Assembly: GCF_016918015.1 (NCBI RefSeq)
Contig: NZ_JAERMK010000027.1
Location: forward strand, 1 to 53,224
Length of the DNA stretch: 53,224 nt
Source: Glycomyces sp. YM15
GTDB lineage: Bacteria; Actinomycetota; Actinomycetes; Mycobacteriales; Micromonosporaceae
Reading direction: 5' to 3'
Shown here: positions 1 through 7,959 of the stretch, piece by piece
Layout of the letters: every line of letters begins with the position of its first letter
Numbering within the stretch: the first letter of the stretch is position 1
Program-made: the position numbers and the translations under genes
The notes under the pieces: generated by a model
Told to the model about the DNA's origin: nothing
The model's input: only the letters and a program-made list of their open reading frames with translations
Databases searched by the model: none

Positions 1-31
1 CCCGCCCCCCCGCGACAACAGTCCTCGACGA

Positions 32-622
32 CTACCCCGACACCCGGCTCAAGCTGGCGCTCAGGTGGGGGCTCAACGGCTTGCCCTCGGCGGCCAACTC
101 CTGGGCGTACATGAGGGCGCCTTCCACGATGCCGTACAGGCGCTTCCCGGCGGTGACCTCCTTGGCCAGCGGGCTGCGCACCACCGCATCGGTCGCGATC
201 TCGATCTGGGTGCCGTCCACGTGCCCGTAGTACAGGTCGAGGATGCCCGTGGGGTGCGAGAGGAGCACTTCGATCTCGGGGCGCTTGGGGTCCTTGCCAT
301 GCACCACGCGCCACCAGCCGGTCTCCTGGGCCGCGGGGCGCACGGGCTTGCCGTCGACGTCGATGATCCAGGAGCGGGAGTGGTACCGCAGGAACGGCCG
401 GCCGTCATGCAGGAAGCTGACCTCCTGGGCGTACAGGAAGTCCTCGGTGCCGGGGTAGCCGCCCTGGCCCCGGCCGCGCCAGCGGCCGACGAGGGGCAGC
501 AGCGGCAGCAGGTCGTCGTGCAGGTTCGGCCCGCGACGCAGGTCGTCGGTCTCCTCGAACGGGTAGGGCTCGACCTTTTGGAAGGTCGAGGCGAACTCTT
601 CGGGTACTTCGCGCTCGCTCAT
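32..622 (-). CDS. Nitrobindin-like heme-binding protein (FABP/DUF1794 family)
   Basis: 196 residues, the usual length for the bacterial nitrobindin/FABP-like beta-barrel family. The first strand carries the lipocalin-like motif GRWRGRGQGGYPG at residues 46-58. The C-terminus ends in LSPHLSAS, where H186 sits at the position of the heme-ligating histidine of nitrobindins. Family members bind ferric heme and react with NO or peroxynitrite; a heme role here is inferred from the family and that histidine. The ATG is preceded by GAGGAA on the minus strand and overlaps the TGA of a tiny upstream ORF (ATGA), suggesting translational coupling. No signal peptide is seen, so it should be cytosolic. Confidence 0.85.
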   Translation of the reverse strand: MSEREVPEEFASTFQKVEPYPFEETDDLRRGPNLHDDLLPLLPLVGRWRGRGQGGYPGTEDFLYAQEVSFLHDGRPFLRYHSRSWIIDVDGKPVRPAAQETGWWRVVHGKDPKRPEIEVLLSHPTGILDLYYGHVDGTQIEIATDAVVRSPLAKEVTAGKRLYGIVEGALMYAQELAAEGKPLSPHLSASLSRVSG

Positions 623-714
623 TTGTTCCTCGCGGTTCGAATGGTCCAGTAGCCGAGTGCGCCCGCCATGGCGCCTGCGGCGATGACGAGCACGGCCGTC
701 AATGCCGTCTCCAC
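619..714 (-). CDS. Possible 31-residue single-span membrane microprotein
   Basis: A short minus-strand frame starts at GTG 714 (alternative in-frame GTGs at 720, 723 and 726) and ends with a TGA that overlaps the ATG of the nitrobindin-like gene. The product would be METALTAVLVIAAGAMAGAL followed by a short basic tail ending RTARNK: one hydrophobic span with a positive cytoplasmic end. A TANNNT-type element (TAAAGT) lies at 725-730, just upstream. The stop/start overlap and the membrane-span composition support a real gene. Its tiny size and lack of a clear Shine-Dalgarno leave doubt; it could be a leader peptide that only couples translation. Confidence 0.4.
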   Translation of the reverse strand: METALTAVLVIAAGAMAGALGYWTIRTARNK

Positions 715-773
715 GGGCACCACTTTACGTCCGGTCCTCGTCGTTTTCTCCGAGCGATGGCAAGATGTTGAGC

Positions 774-1559
774 ATGACTACACCTGGACCCTTCGACAGC
801 TGGCTCTCGGACATGGACGGCGTGCTCGTCCACGAGGGCGTGCCGGTTCCCGGCGCCAACAAGCTCATCGAGAAGCTGCAGTCGGCGGGGAAGCGGTTCC
901 TCGTCCTGACGAACAACTCGATCTACACCCCGCGCGACCTGCATGTGCGACTGAAGAACTCCGGGCTGGCGGTGCCTGTCGAGTCGATCTACACCTCGGC
1001 GATGGCGACGGCGGACTTCCTGCAGTCGCAGCGGCCCAAGGGCTCGGCCTACGTCATCGGCGAGGCGGGCCTGACCACGGCCCTGCACGAGATCGGATAC
1101 GTGCTCACCGATTACCGGCCCGACTACGTGGTACTGGGGGAGACCCGGCGGTACGACTTCGGGGCGCTCACCACGGCGGTGCGGCTGGTCAAGTCCGGGT
1201 CGCGGTTGATCTGCACCAACCCGGACACGACCGGGCCGAGCCCGGAGGGCCTGATGCTCGGCGTCGGCGCGGTTGCGGCGATGATCACTGCGGCGACGGG
1301 TTCGGAGGCGTACTTCCCGGGGAAGCCGAATCCCCTGATGATGCGAAACGCGTTGCGCCGCATCGGGGCCCACTCGGAGACGACGGTGATGATCGGCGAC
1401 CGCATGGACACCGACGTGCTGTCGGGCCTCGAGGCGGGGCTCGAGACGGTCCTCGTTCTGTCGGGGGTCACTGACACTATGGAAGAAGTCGAGCGCTACC
1501 CCTTCCGGCCGAACCACGTCAAGGATTCGGTTGCGGACCTGATCGACTGGATCGAATAG
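774..1559 (+). CDS. HAD-IIA family hydrolase (NagD-like phosphatase)
   Basis: 261 residues from ATG 774; ATG 765 in the same frame is an alternative. HAD motif I is DMDGVL with nucleophile D13 and D15, motif II lies in LVLTNN, and motif IV is GDRMDTDV near the C-terminus. The large cap inserted after motif II fits the HAD-IIA subclass (NagD, p-nitrophenylphosphatase, phosphoglycolate phosphatase). Substrate cannot be told from sequence; NagD-like enzymes dephosphorylate nucleotides and sugar phosphates. It lies divergent from the nitrobindin gene and 46 nt before the DUF3263 gene, possibly co-transcribed. The first codons after 702 in the open frame have a non-coding feel, so the shorter start is chosen. 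Confidence 0.85.
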   Translation: MTTPGPFDSWLSDMDGVLVHEGVPVPGANKLIEKLQSAGKRFLVLTNNSIYTPRDLHVRLKNSGLAVPVESIYTSAMATADFLQSQRPKGSAYVIGEAGLTTALHEIGYVLTDYRPDYVVLGETRRYDFGALTTAVRLVKSGSRLICTNPDTTGPSPEGLMLGVGAVAAMITAATGSEAYFPGKPNPLMMRNALRRIGAHSETTVMIGDRMDTDVLSGLEAGLETVLVLSGVTDTMEEVERYPFRPNHVKDSVADLIDWIE

Positions 1560-1605
1560 TCACGGCGACCGCTTGCGGAGCCGTAAACGCAAGAGGAGTC
1601 GCCCC

Positions 1606-2016
1606 ATGCCTCCCGGCCATCGCCCCACCAAGTCCGTTTCGCGTGCGCGCCAGGGAGATGAGGAGCGGCTGCCCGCGCCGCGGCCCGCGCGCGGGCCGCA
1701 GGAGACGCCGCCGCCAGCGGCGCGGGAGGCGCCGCCGCGCCAGCCTTCGCCGCAGCGGGTGCCTCGCGAATCGGAGTCGTATCAACCCGAGTCGAAGCTG
1801 AGTGCGCAGGAGTCGCGGCTCCTCGCGTTCGAGGCGCGCTGGTGGCGGGCGTCGGGCGCGAAGACCCAGGCCATCAGCGATGAGCTGGAGCTCACTCCCG
1901 AGCGGTACTACCAGCATCTGGCCCGTCTCATCGATCACCCGGAGGCGGCCGCGGAGCAGCCCGCGGTCGTCCGGCGGCTCAGGGCCGCCCGGGATCAGCG
2001 CCGCGCGGAGCGCTGA
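1606..2016 (+). CDS. DUF3263 domain protein
   Basis: 136 residues from ATG 1606, chosen because AAGAGGAG lies at about 1591-1598 at good spacing; upstream in-frame codons lack such a site. Residues ~1-65 are a Pro/Arg-rich disordered segment. The rest is the actinobacterial DUF3263 module: ESRLLAFEARWWR, then a helix-turn-helix-like stretch with AISDELELTPERYYQ and HLARLIDHPEA, and a basic C-terminus RAARDQRRAER. This family is widespread in actinobacteria and looks like a small DNA-binding protein, but its function is not established. No partner is obvious: the HAD gene is upstream and the permease gene converges from the other strand. Confidence 0.8.
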   Translation: MPPGHRPTKSVSRARQGDEERLPAPRPARGPQETPPPAAREAPPRQPSPQRVPRESESYQPESKLSAQESRLLAFEARWWRASGAKTQAISDELELTPERYYQHLARLIDHPEAAAEQPAVVRRLRAARDQRRAER

Positions 2017-2128
2017 CGGGGAGACACGGTCGACGGCGGGGCGTGTGAAGTGCGCCCCCACTTTCTTGCGTATGACGCCTGTCGTGGCGACGGTGGCGCT
2101 GCACCGTGCCGGTCGGCCGTGCGCGGGT

Positions 2129-2213
2129 GCGGTGTTCGGCATGTGCGAAGCAGCCTGCGAACGCCGGTCACGGTGTGCGGGCGCGGCGTTCGGTGAGTGC
2201 GAACCAGCCTGCG
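2129..2213. repeat. Degenerate direct repeat across the APC permease stop codon
   Basis: Two 31-bp copies, 2129-2159 and 2183-2213, match at 26 of 31 positions with a 54-bp (18-codon) period. The downstream copy (in gene direction) lies just beyond the TGA of the permease, so the last ~18 codons of the gene appear to have been duplicated and the second copy is now outside the frame. Confidence 0.6.
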
Positions 2214-3406
2214 CCCGCCGCGAAGACGGCGAGGCCGCCGAGCACCGAGGGCAGCGGGAGGCTCGCGGCCACGAGCAGGCAGCCGGCGAGCCCCAGCCAC
2301 GGGAGCGGGGCGCGCCGGTCGAGGGTGACCGCGGAGGCGTTCGCGACGCCGTAGTAGACCAGCACGCAGAAGCTGGAGAACCCGATCGCCCCCGACAAGT
2401 CCAGTATGGACACCAAGATCAGGACGAGTCCGCTCGCGGCGAGCTCGGCCGCCCACGGGACCCCGAACCGCTCCGAGACCGCCGCCAGCGCGCCCGGGAG
2501 CCGCCGGTCGCGGGCCATCGCCAGTGCGGTGCGGCCGATCCCGGCGAGCAGGCTGAGGAGGACGCCGGCGACCGCGACGCCGGCGCCGATGGCGACGACC
2601 GGTTCGAGGGCGGGTGCGCTGGCGCCGGCGAGGTCGGCGAGGGGTGCGGTGGAGGCGGCGAGGGTGCCGGCGCCGAGGACGCTGAGGGCGGTGACGGCGA
2701 CGAGCAGGTAGACGGTGAAGGTGATGCCGAGTGCGATGGGGACGGCGCGGGGGATGGTGCGTTCGGGGTTGCGGACCTCTTCGCCGAGGGTGGCGATGCG
2801 GGCGTAGCCGGCGAAGGCGAAGAAGAGGAATCCGGCGGCGGTGAGGACGCCCCAGGGGCGGGTGCCGTCGAGAGGTTGTGCGGCGACGGGGCCCGTGGCT
2901 CCGGCGATGATGACGGCCGCGAGTACGGCGAGGGTGATCGCGGCGAACACGGCGGAGGCGAGGGCGGTGCGTTTGACGCCGAGGAGGTTGATGGCGCAGA
3001 AGGCGACGACGGTGGCGGCGGCGAGGGCGCGGGGGTGGTCGGGGAGGAGGTAGGCGCCGAGGGTGAGGGCCATGGCGGCGGCGGAGGCGGTCTTGCCGAC
3101 GAGGAAGGCCCAGCCGGCGGTGAATCCGGCGGCGGGGTTGAGCCGGATGGTGCCGTAGATGTAGGCGCCGCCGGCTTGGGGGTGGAGGGCGGCGAGGCGG
3201 GCGCTGGATCGGGCGTTGCAGTAGGCGATGAGTCCGGCGATGGTGAGGGCGGCGAGGAGGCCGGGGGCGGATCCGGCGGCTTCGGCGGCGGGGGCCCAGA
3301 CGGCGAAGACGCCGGCGCCGAGCATGGAGGCGAGTCCGATGGTGATGGCCGAGGGGAGTCCGAGGCGGCGTTGGAGGGTCGGCCGCTGGGGCGCCGGTGT
3401 GGGCAT
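2168..3406 (-). CDS. APC-superfamily amino acid permease
   Basis: 412 residues with about 12 hydrophobic spans, typical of amino acid/polyamine/organocation transporters. The N-terminal helix 1 motif region reads ITIGLASMLGAGVFAVWAPA, matching the conserved unwound GXGXF-type region of APC carriers; a FAGYARIATLGEEVRNPERT stretch is the conserved loop after helix 6. It should import an amino acid or amine by cation coupling at the cytoplasmic membrane; the substrate cannot be read. The ATG is preceded by TATCGT seven nt upstream and no Shine-Dalgarno, so the mRNA may be leaderless. The tail includes a repeated segment (see the repeat entry). Confidence 0.88.
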   Translation of the reverse strand: MPTPAPQRPTLQRRLGLPSAITIGLASMLGAGVFAVWAPAAEAAGSAPGLLAALTIAGLIAYCNARSSARLAALHPQAGGAYIYGTIRLNPAAGFTAGWAFLVGKTASAAAMALTLGAYLLPDHPRALAAATVVAFCAINLLGVKRTALASAVFAAITLAVLAAVIIAGATGPVAAQPLDGTRPWGVLTAAGFLFFAFAGYARIATLGEEVRNPERTIPRAVPIALGITFTVYLLVAVTALSVLGAGTLAASTAPLADLAGASAPALEPVVAIGAGVAVAGVLLSLLAGIGRTALAMARDRRLPGALAAVSERFGVPWAAELAASGLVLILVSILDLSGAIGFSSFCVLVYYGVANASAVTLDRRAPLPWLGLAGCLLVAASLPLPSVLGGLAVFAAGAGWFALTERRARTP

Positions 3407-3443
3407 GGGTCGAACGATACCGTGCGCGGGTTGCGCGGATCGG

Positions 3444-4184
3444 TCAGCGATATCGCCGTTCGGGTTCGAGCCAGATCGGGAGTGTCACTGTGTCCCAGGG
3501 GATGCGTTGGACGGTGCGGAGGATGGCGATGCCGATGAAGAGTCCGGCGGGGGTGTCGGTGAACCAGTGGAAGCCGAGGTAGGTGGTGGAGCAGGTGACG
3601 ATGATCGGTGGCAGGAGGAGGAACAGCCGCCGTGCGGTCGGGTTCCAGTGCGCGCCGATGAGGAAGACGATGACGCCGTACCAGACGATGGTGTTGAGCA
3701 CGTGGCCTGAGGGGTAGGCGCCGGAGGGTTCGAGTCCGGAGAAGAGGACTGCTTGCGCGGCGTCGGCGTAGGGGGGCTGGGAGGCTTCGGGCCAGTGCGG
3801 GTAGATGCGCGGGAGCGTGTATTTGAGGGCGAGTACGGCTCCGGCCATGCCGTAGGCGGCGAGGAAGGCGACGAGGGGGCGGACGTTGCGGCCGCGCCAG
3901 GCGAGGATGGCGGCGATGCCGAGTGCGATGCCGCCGAGGAGGCCGCCTTGGCCGAGTCGGTTGGTCTGGAGGGCGATGAGGTTGGCCCAGTCGGGCCGGT
4001 TCGCGTCGGCGAGGTCGCGGATCCAGATGTCGAGGTCGACGAGGGGGCTGGGCCAGGTCAGCGGGACCGTTATGAGGATGAACCCGATGGCCAGGGCGAT
4101 CTCGGGGATCCACGAGCGCGGCCGCTTCGGGACGAAGGGCCTCCAGGCCTGGGCGCCGGTGCGGCGCCGGTCTGCGGCGATCAC
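3444..4184 (-). CDS. PAP2-family membrane phosphatase
   Basis: 246 residues from GTG 4184. The open frame continues upstream to 4490 but that part is arginine-rich antisense to mdh, and the GTG has TAGGCT seven nt before it, fitting a leaderless start. Six hydrophobic spans carry the phosphatidic acid phosphatase signature: a weakly conserved first motif near KYTLPRIYPH, motif 2 PSGHVLN and motif 3 GFHWFTD, giving the usual catalytic histidine pair. Such enzymes dephosphorylate lipid phosphates such as phosphatidate or undecaprenyl pyrophosphate on the outer membrane face. Substrate is undetermined; undecaprenyl-PP recycling would fit the nearby glycan genes but is only inference. Confidence 0.83.
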   Translation of the reverse strand: MIAADRRRTGAQAWRPFVPKRPRSWIPEIALAIGFILITVPLTWPSPLVDLDIWIRDLADANRPDWANLIALQTNRLGQGGLLGGIALGIAAILAWRGRNVRPLVAFLAAYGMAGAVLALKYTLPRIYPHWPEASQPPYADAAQAVLFSGLEPSGAYPSGHVLNTIVWYGVIVFLIGAHWNPTARRLFLLLPPIIVTCSTTYLGFHWFTDTPAGLFIGIAILRTVQRIPWDTVTLPIWLEPERRYR

Positions 4185-4251
4185 GGGCGTAAGCCTAGCG
4201 ACCGGGGCGTTGCCGGCGAATCCGATATCGGGGTGGGGGCGGGAACGGCGC

Positions 4252-4275
4252 GGGGCGCCCGCGGGCGGGCGCCCC
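4252..4275 (-). terminator. Hairpin downstream of mdh
   Basis: Perfect 10-bp inverted repeat GGGGCGCCCG / CGGGCGCCCC with a 4-nt loop, 35 bp past the mdh stop. There is no T-tract, as is common for actinobacterial terminators. Confidence 0.65.
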
Positions 4276-4309
4276 TTGCACTGCGTTTGAACGGTTCGGG
4301 AAGCGCGGG

Positions 4310-5260
4310 TTACAGCCCGGCGACGTCGGCCTGCTTGGTGCGGACGGCTTCGGCGGCTTCCTTGAGGTTGGCGAGTTCGGCGTCGGTGAGGGGGGTTTCG
4401 ACGACCTTCTTGACGCCTTCGGCGCCGATCTGGGCGTTGACGCCGAGGTAGACGCCGGAGATGCCGTATTCGCCGTCGACCCAGGCGCACACGGGCATGA
4501 CGGCGCCGGAGTCTTCGGCGACGGCTTTGGCCATGCGGGCGGCGGCGGCGGAGGGTGCGTAGTAGGCGGAGCCGGTCTTGAGGAGGGCGACGATCTCGGC
4601 GCCGCCGTTGCGGGTCTTGGTGACGAGCTCGTCGACCTTCTCGGCGGGGAGGAGGTCGGTGAGCGGCTTGCCGTCGACGGAGGACTGGCTGGGGACGGGG
4701 ACCATGGTGTCGCCGTGGGAGCCGAGCGTCAGGGTGGTGACCGACTTGACGGGGACCTGGAGTTCTTCGGCGACGAAGTTGGTGAAGCGGGCGGTGTCGA
4801 GCATGCCGGCCTGGCCGAGGACCCGGTTCTTGGGGAAGCCGGAGGCGAGCTGGGTGAGCGCGGTCATCTCGTCGAGGGGGTTGGAGACGACGATGATGAC
4901 GGCGTTCGGGGAGTGCTTGACGAGGTTCTCGGTGACGCCGCGGACGATGCGGGCGTTGACTTCGAGGAGGTCCATGCGGCTCATGCCGGGCTTGCGGGGG
5001 AGGCCGGCGGTGATGACGATGACGTCGGAGCCGGCGGTCTTGTCGTAGCCGTTGCCGTCGTTGTCGGTGGTGGCGCCGACGACCTTGGTCTCGAAGCCCT
5101 CGATGGTGCGGGACTGGTTCATGTCGAGGGCGATGCCCTCGGGCTTGCCCTCGACGATGTCGGTGAGGACGACTTCGTCGAAGATGTCGTACTCGGCCAG
5201 GCGCTGGGCGGTGGTGGAGCCGTAGAATCCGGCGCCGACGACCGTGACTTTCTTACCCAT
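4310..5260 (-). CDS. mdh: Malate dehydrogenase (LDH-like type)
   Basis: 316 residues of the lactate/malate dehydrogenase family. The Rossmann loop is GAGFYGS, the mobile active-site loop reads PRKPGMSRMDLLEVNA with arginines placed as in malate-specific enzymes, and GSHGDTM contains the catalytic histidine. It oxidises malate to oxaloacetate with NAD in the TCA cycle, in the cytosol. The ATG follows AGAGGAG at good distance (5266-5274 region on the minus strand). It stands alone: the gene upstream is divergent and a hairpin follows the stop. The LDH-like (mdh type 3) form rather than the Corynebacterium-type enzyme is indicated by length and motif order. Confidence 0.95.
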   Translation of the reverse strand: MGKKVTVVGAGFYGSTTAQRLAEYDIFDEVVLTDIVEGKPEGIALDMNQSRTIEGFETKVVGATTDNDGNGYDKTAGSDVIVITAGLPRKPGMSRMDLLEVNARIVRGVTENLVKHSPNAVIIVVSNPLDEMTALTQLASGFPKNRVLGQAGMLDTARFTNFVAEELQVPVKSVTTLTLGSHGDTMVPVPSQSSVDGKPLTDLLPAEKVDELVTKTRNGGAEIVALLKTGSAYYAPSAAAARMAKAVAEDSGAVMPVCAWVDGEYGISGVYLGVNAQIGAEGVKKVVETPLTDAELANLKEAAEAVRTKQADVAGL

Positions 5261-5492
5261 CGAATGCTCCTCTGCATTAAGGCTGCCTGTGCGGCGAGCG
5301 TAACCAGGTCTGTCGGTCCACGCTATGACCCTCGTCTCGGGGGGTGCATCCGGCCCCTGACCGGGTGGCGGAGGCCTCCAAATGCGGACGGTCCGGGTGT
5401 GAGTCGGGGTGGGGTGGCCGGGGCGGGGGATGATGCGGGGACGCGTGCGGGTGTCGTATACCCGTCGCGCCGTCCCGAAGCGTGGGCACTCC

Positions 5493-5522
5493 TTGACTTC
5501 TCCTATTGATGTAGTGGACTAT
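5493..5522 (+). promoter_or_regulatory. Candidate promoter of the TauE/SafE gene
   Basis: TTGACT at 5493-5498 and GACTAT at 5517-5522, separated by 18 nt, in a locally AT-rich patch 31 bp before the GTG start. The -35 box is good; the -10 box is only fair. Confidence 0.4.
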
Positions 5523-5553
5523 TCAAAGGCCATTCGTACCGAGGGAGCCGAGC

Positions 5554-6453
5554 GTGCTGTTCGCGACCACCATCCTCTCGTCCGTCGCCGCGGGATTCAT
5601 CGCCCAGTTGGTCGACGGCAGCCTCGGCATGGGCTTCGGCACCATCACCATGACGTTCCTGCTGGGCTTGGGGATCGCCCCCGCCGTGGCGTCGGCGTCG
5701 GTGAACGTGGCGACGATCGCGACGGGCGCGGTCAGCGCCGTCTCGCACCACCGCCTCCAGAACGTGCACTGGCCGACGACGCTGAAGCTGGGCGTTCCCG
5801 GGGCGGTCGGCGGTTTCGCGGGGGCGTGGGCGCTGGCGTCGCTGACGCGGCTCGACGCGGCCACGCCGGTGACGAGCGCGATCCTCATCGCGTTGGGCGT
5901 GGTGATCGTGTGGCGTTTCGTGCGGGGCAGGGGCGCGGGTCACGGCCCGATCAGGTCCGGGTTCGCGGTGCCCACGGGCCTGGTCGGCGGTTTCCTGGCC
6001 GCGGTCGGCGGGGGCGGCTGGGGCCCGGTGACGATGCCGATCACGTTGACGACGTCGCGGCTGGAGCCGCACCGGGTGGTCGGTTCGGTCTCGACGGCGC
6101 AGGTGTTCGCTTCGACGGCGGCGGTGATCGGCTTCTGGATGGCGGTGCCCGACACGTTGACGGTGCTGTGGCCGGTCGTGCTCGGCATGGCGGTGGGCGG
6201 CATGGCGGCGGCGCCGCTGGCGGCGTGGCTGACCCGCAAGATCCCCACGGCGAAGCTGGGTTCGACGATCGGGATGCTCGTCGTGGCGTTGAACCTGCGC
6301 ACCCTCTTGGCCGTTTTCAACGTGCCGTGGCCGGTGGTGACGGGCCTGTACCTGGCGCTCGCGGCGGTCTGGGCGCTGGTCCTGGCGGCACCGAGGCGGC
6401 GTGAAGCCCGGGAGGCGGCGGTGGTGCCGTCCCCGGTCGAAGCCGAGGCGTAG
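5554..6453 (+). CDS. TauE/SafE-family sulfite/organosulfonate exporter-like permease
   Basis: 299 residues with about eight hydrophobic spans in two related halves. The first half holds AQLVDGSLGMGFGTITM, the second GLVGGFLAAVGGGGWGPVTMP, the paired Gly-rich motifs typical of TauE/SafE transporters (Pfam TauE). The GTG start at 5554 is supported by GAGGGAG about 8 nt upstream. Family members move sulfite, sulfoacetate and related anions across the cytoplasmic membrane, but the substrate cannot be assigned. It is a single-gene unit ending at a strong bidirectional hairpin. No sulfur-metabolism genes are adjacent. Confidence 0.88.
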   Translation: MLFATTILSSVAAGFIAQLVDGSLGMGFGTITMTFLLGLGIAPAVASASVNVATIATGAVSAVSHHRLQNVHWPTTLKLGVPGAVGGFAGAWALASLTRLDAATPVTSAILIALGVVIVWRFVRGRGAGHGPIRSGFAVPTGLVGGFLAAVGGGGWGPVTMPITLTTSRLEPHRVVGSVSTAQVFASTAAVIGFWMAVPDTLTVLWPVVLGMAVGGMAAAPLAAWLTRKIPTAKLGSTIGMLVVALNLRTLLAVFNVPWPVVTGLYLALAAVWALVLAAPRRREAREAAVVPSPVEAEA

Positions 6454-6473
6454 CCGCTCGACATGGACGAAGG

Positions 6474-6509
6474 AAGGCCCGGACCGGTTCAGCGTCGGTC
6501 CGGGCCTTT
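6474..6509. terminator. Bidirectional terminator between convergent genes
   Basis: Perfect 13-bp stem AAGGCCCGGACCG / CGGTCCGGGCCTT with a 9-nt loop, followed by TTTCGCG. It lies between the TauE-like gene and the acyl-CoA dehydrogenase gene. Confidence 0.85.
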
Positions 6510-6522
6510 CGCGTGCGGTCGT

Positions 6523-7689
6523 CTAGAACGCCTTGCCGCGCTGGAGTTCTCGCGCGATGACGATGCGCTGCACCTGGTTGGTGCCTTCGTAGATCTGGGT
6601 GATCTTGGCGTCGCGCATCATGCGTTCGAGGGGGAAGTCCTGGGTGTAGCCGTAGCCGCCGAGGACTTGGACCATGTCGGTGGTGATCTGCATGGCCGCG
6701 TCGGAGGCGAAGCACTTGGCGGCGGCCCCGAAGTAGGTGAGGTCGGCGTCGGCGCGCTCGGAGCGGGCGGCGGCCGCGTAGGTGAGCTCCCTGGCGGCGC
6801 TGATCTTCATGGCCGCGTCCGCGAGGAGGAACTGGACGCCCTGGAACGCGGCGATCGGCTTGCCGAACTGCTCGCGTTCGGCGGCGTAGGCGGTCGCGGC
6901 GTCGAGCGCACCCTGGGCGATGCCGAGGGCCTGCGCGGCGATGGTGACGCGGGTGTGGTCGAGGGTGCGCATCGCGAGCGAGAACCCCTGTCCCGCTTCG
7001 CCGATGAGGCGGTCGGCGGGCAGGCGCACCGAGTCGAGGTAGACCTCGGCGGTCGGCGAGCCCTTGATGCCGAGCTTCTTCTCGGGCTTCCCGAAGGAGA
7101 CGCCCGCGTCGCCCTTCTCGACCACGAACGCGGAGATGCCCTTGGCGCCCGCGCCGGGCTCGGTGACGGCGAAGACGGTGTAGAACTCGCTCACGCCCGC
7201 GTTGGTGATCCAGCGCTTGACCCCGTCGAGCACCCAGCCGTCGCCGTCGCGGACGGCGCGCGTGGTCATCGACGCGGCGTCCGAGCCGGCCTCGGGTTCG
7301 GAGAGGCAGTACGAGAACATCGCCTCGCCCGCGGCCACCGGCGGCAGGTAGCGGCGCTTGAGCTCCTCGGAGGCGTCGAGGAGCAGCGGCAGCGAGCCGA
7401 GCTTGTTGACCGCGGGGATGAGCGAGGAGGAGGCGCACGCGCGCGCGACCTCTTCGATGACGATCGCGGTGCCGAGCGCGTCGATGCCCGCCCCGCCGTA
7501 CTCGGCGGGGACGTGCGGGGCGTGGAGGTCGGCGGATTTGAGCGCCTCGTAGGAGCGCTTCGGGAAGGTCGCGGTCGCGTCGGCCTCGGCGGCGTGCGGG
7601 GCGACCCCGGCGTCGCAGACTTCCCGGGTCGCCGCCCGGATGTCGGCGTATTCTGCTGGCAGCTGGTAAGGGCTGAACCCGGTGGACAT
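6523..7689 (-). CDS. Acyl-CoA dehydrogenase
   Basis: 388 residues, standard for this flavoenzyme family. N-terminal helical domain, then the beta-domain FAD motif CLSEPEAGSDAASM, the second signature GWVLDGVKRWITNAG, and a C-terminal helical domain with REQFGKPIAAFQ and the catalytic base E368 in IYEGTNQVQR. It catalyses alpha,beta-desaturation of an acyl-CoA in fatty acid or branched-chain degradation; the Glu position and length fit short-chain/branched-chain enzymes. GGGAG precedes the ATG at good spacing. A 14-bp TetR-like palindrome at 7708-7721 lies 19 bp before the start, so induction by a lipid-sensing repressor is likely. Transcribed alone. Confidence 0.93.
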   Translation of the reverse strand: MSTGFSPYQLPAEYADIRAATREVCDAGVAPHAAEADATATFPKRSYEALKSADLHAPHVPAEYGGAGIDALGTAIVIEEVARACASSSLIPAVNKLGSLPLLLDASEELKRRYLPPVAAGEAMFSYCLSEPEAGSDAASMTTRAVRDGDGWVLDGVKRWITNAGVSEFYTVFAVTEPGAGAKGISAFVVEKGDAGVSFGKPEKKLGIKGSPTAEVYLDSVRLPADRLIGEAGQGFSLAMRTLDHTRVTIAAQALGIAQGALDAATAYAAEREQFGKPIAAFQGVQFLLADAAMKISAARELTYAAAARSERADADLTYFGAAAKCFASDAAMQITTDMVQVLGGYGYTQDFPLERMMRDAKITQIYEGTNQVQRIVIARELQRGKAF

Positions 7690-7707
7690 CAGTGGCTCCC
7701 GCGGTTG

Positions 7708-7721
7708 TTACTCGTCAGTAA
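7708..7721. promoter_or_regulatory. TetR-like operator upstream of the acyl-CoA dehydrogenase
   Basis: Perfect palindrome TTACT-N4-AGTAA (TTACTCGTCAGTAA), 19 bp before the ATG and overlapping the likely -10 (TATCTT on the minus strand). TTACT-N4-AGTAA boxes fit the size and symmetry of TetR-family operators near fatty-acid genes; the regulator is not in this window. Confidence 0.6.
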
Positions 7722-7959
7722 GATAGGCCGAGTGTAACCCACGGCGGACGCGACCGGTGATGCCCGCCACCGCGAATTACGCACGGCTTCGCCGCAACTT
7801 AGGACGAAGTTCATGCGTGAAGCTGAATATACGACTGCGCAGGCCATAGTCGCATTCACGTACAATTCGAGGTCGCCGCGCACGAACCCGACGCATGCAC
7901 GCACGGGCGCCGCCCCCACCGGGCGCGCCTGCCGAACGAACAGACAGGGCACGCACCAG

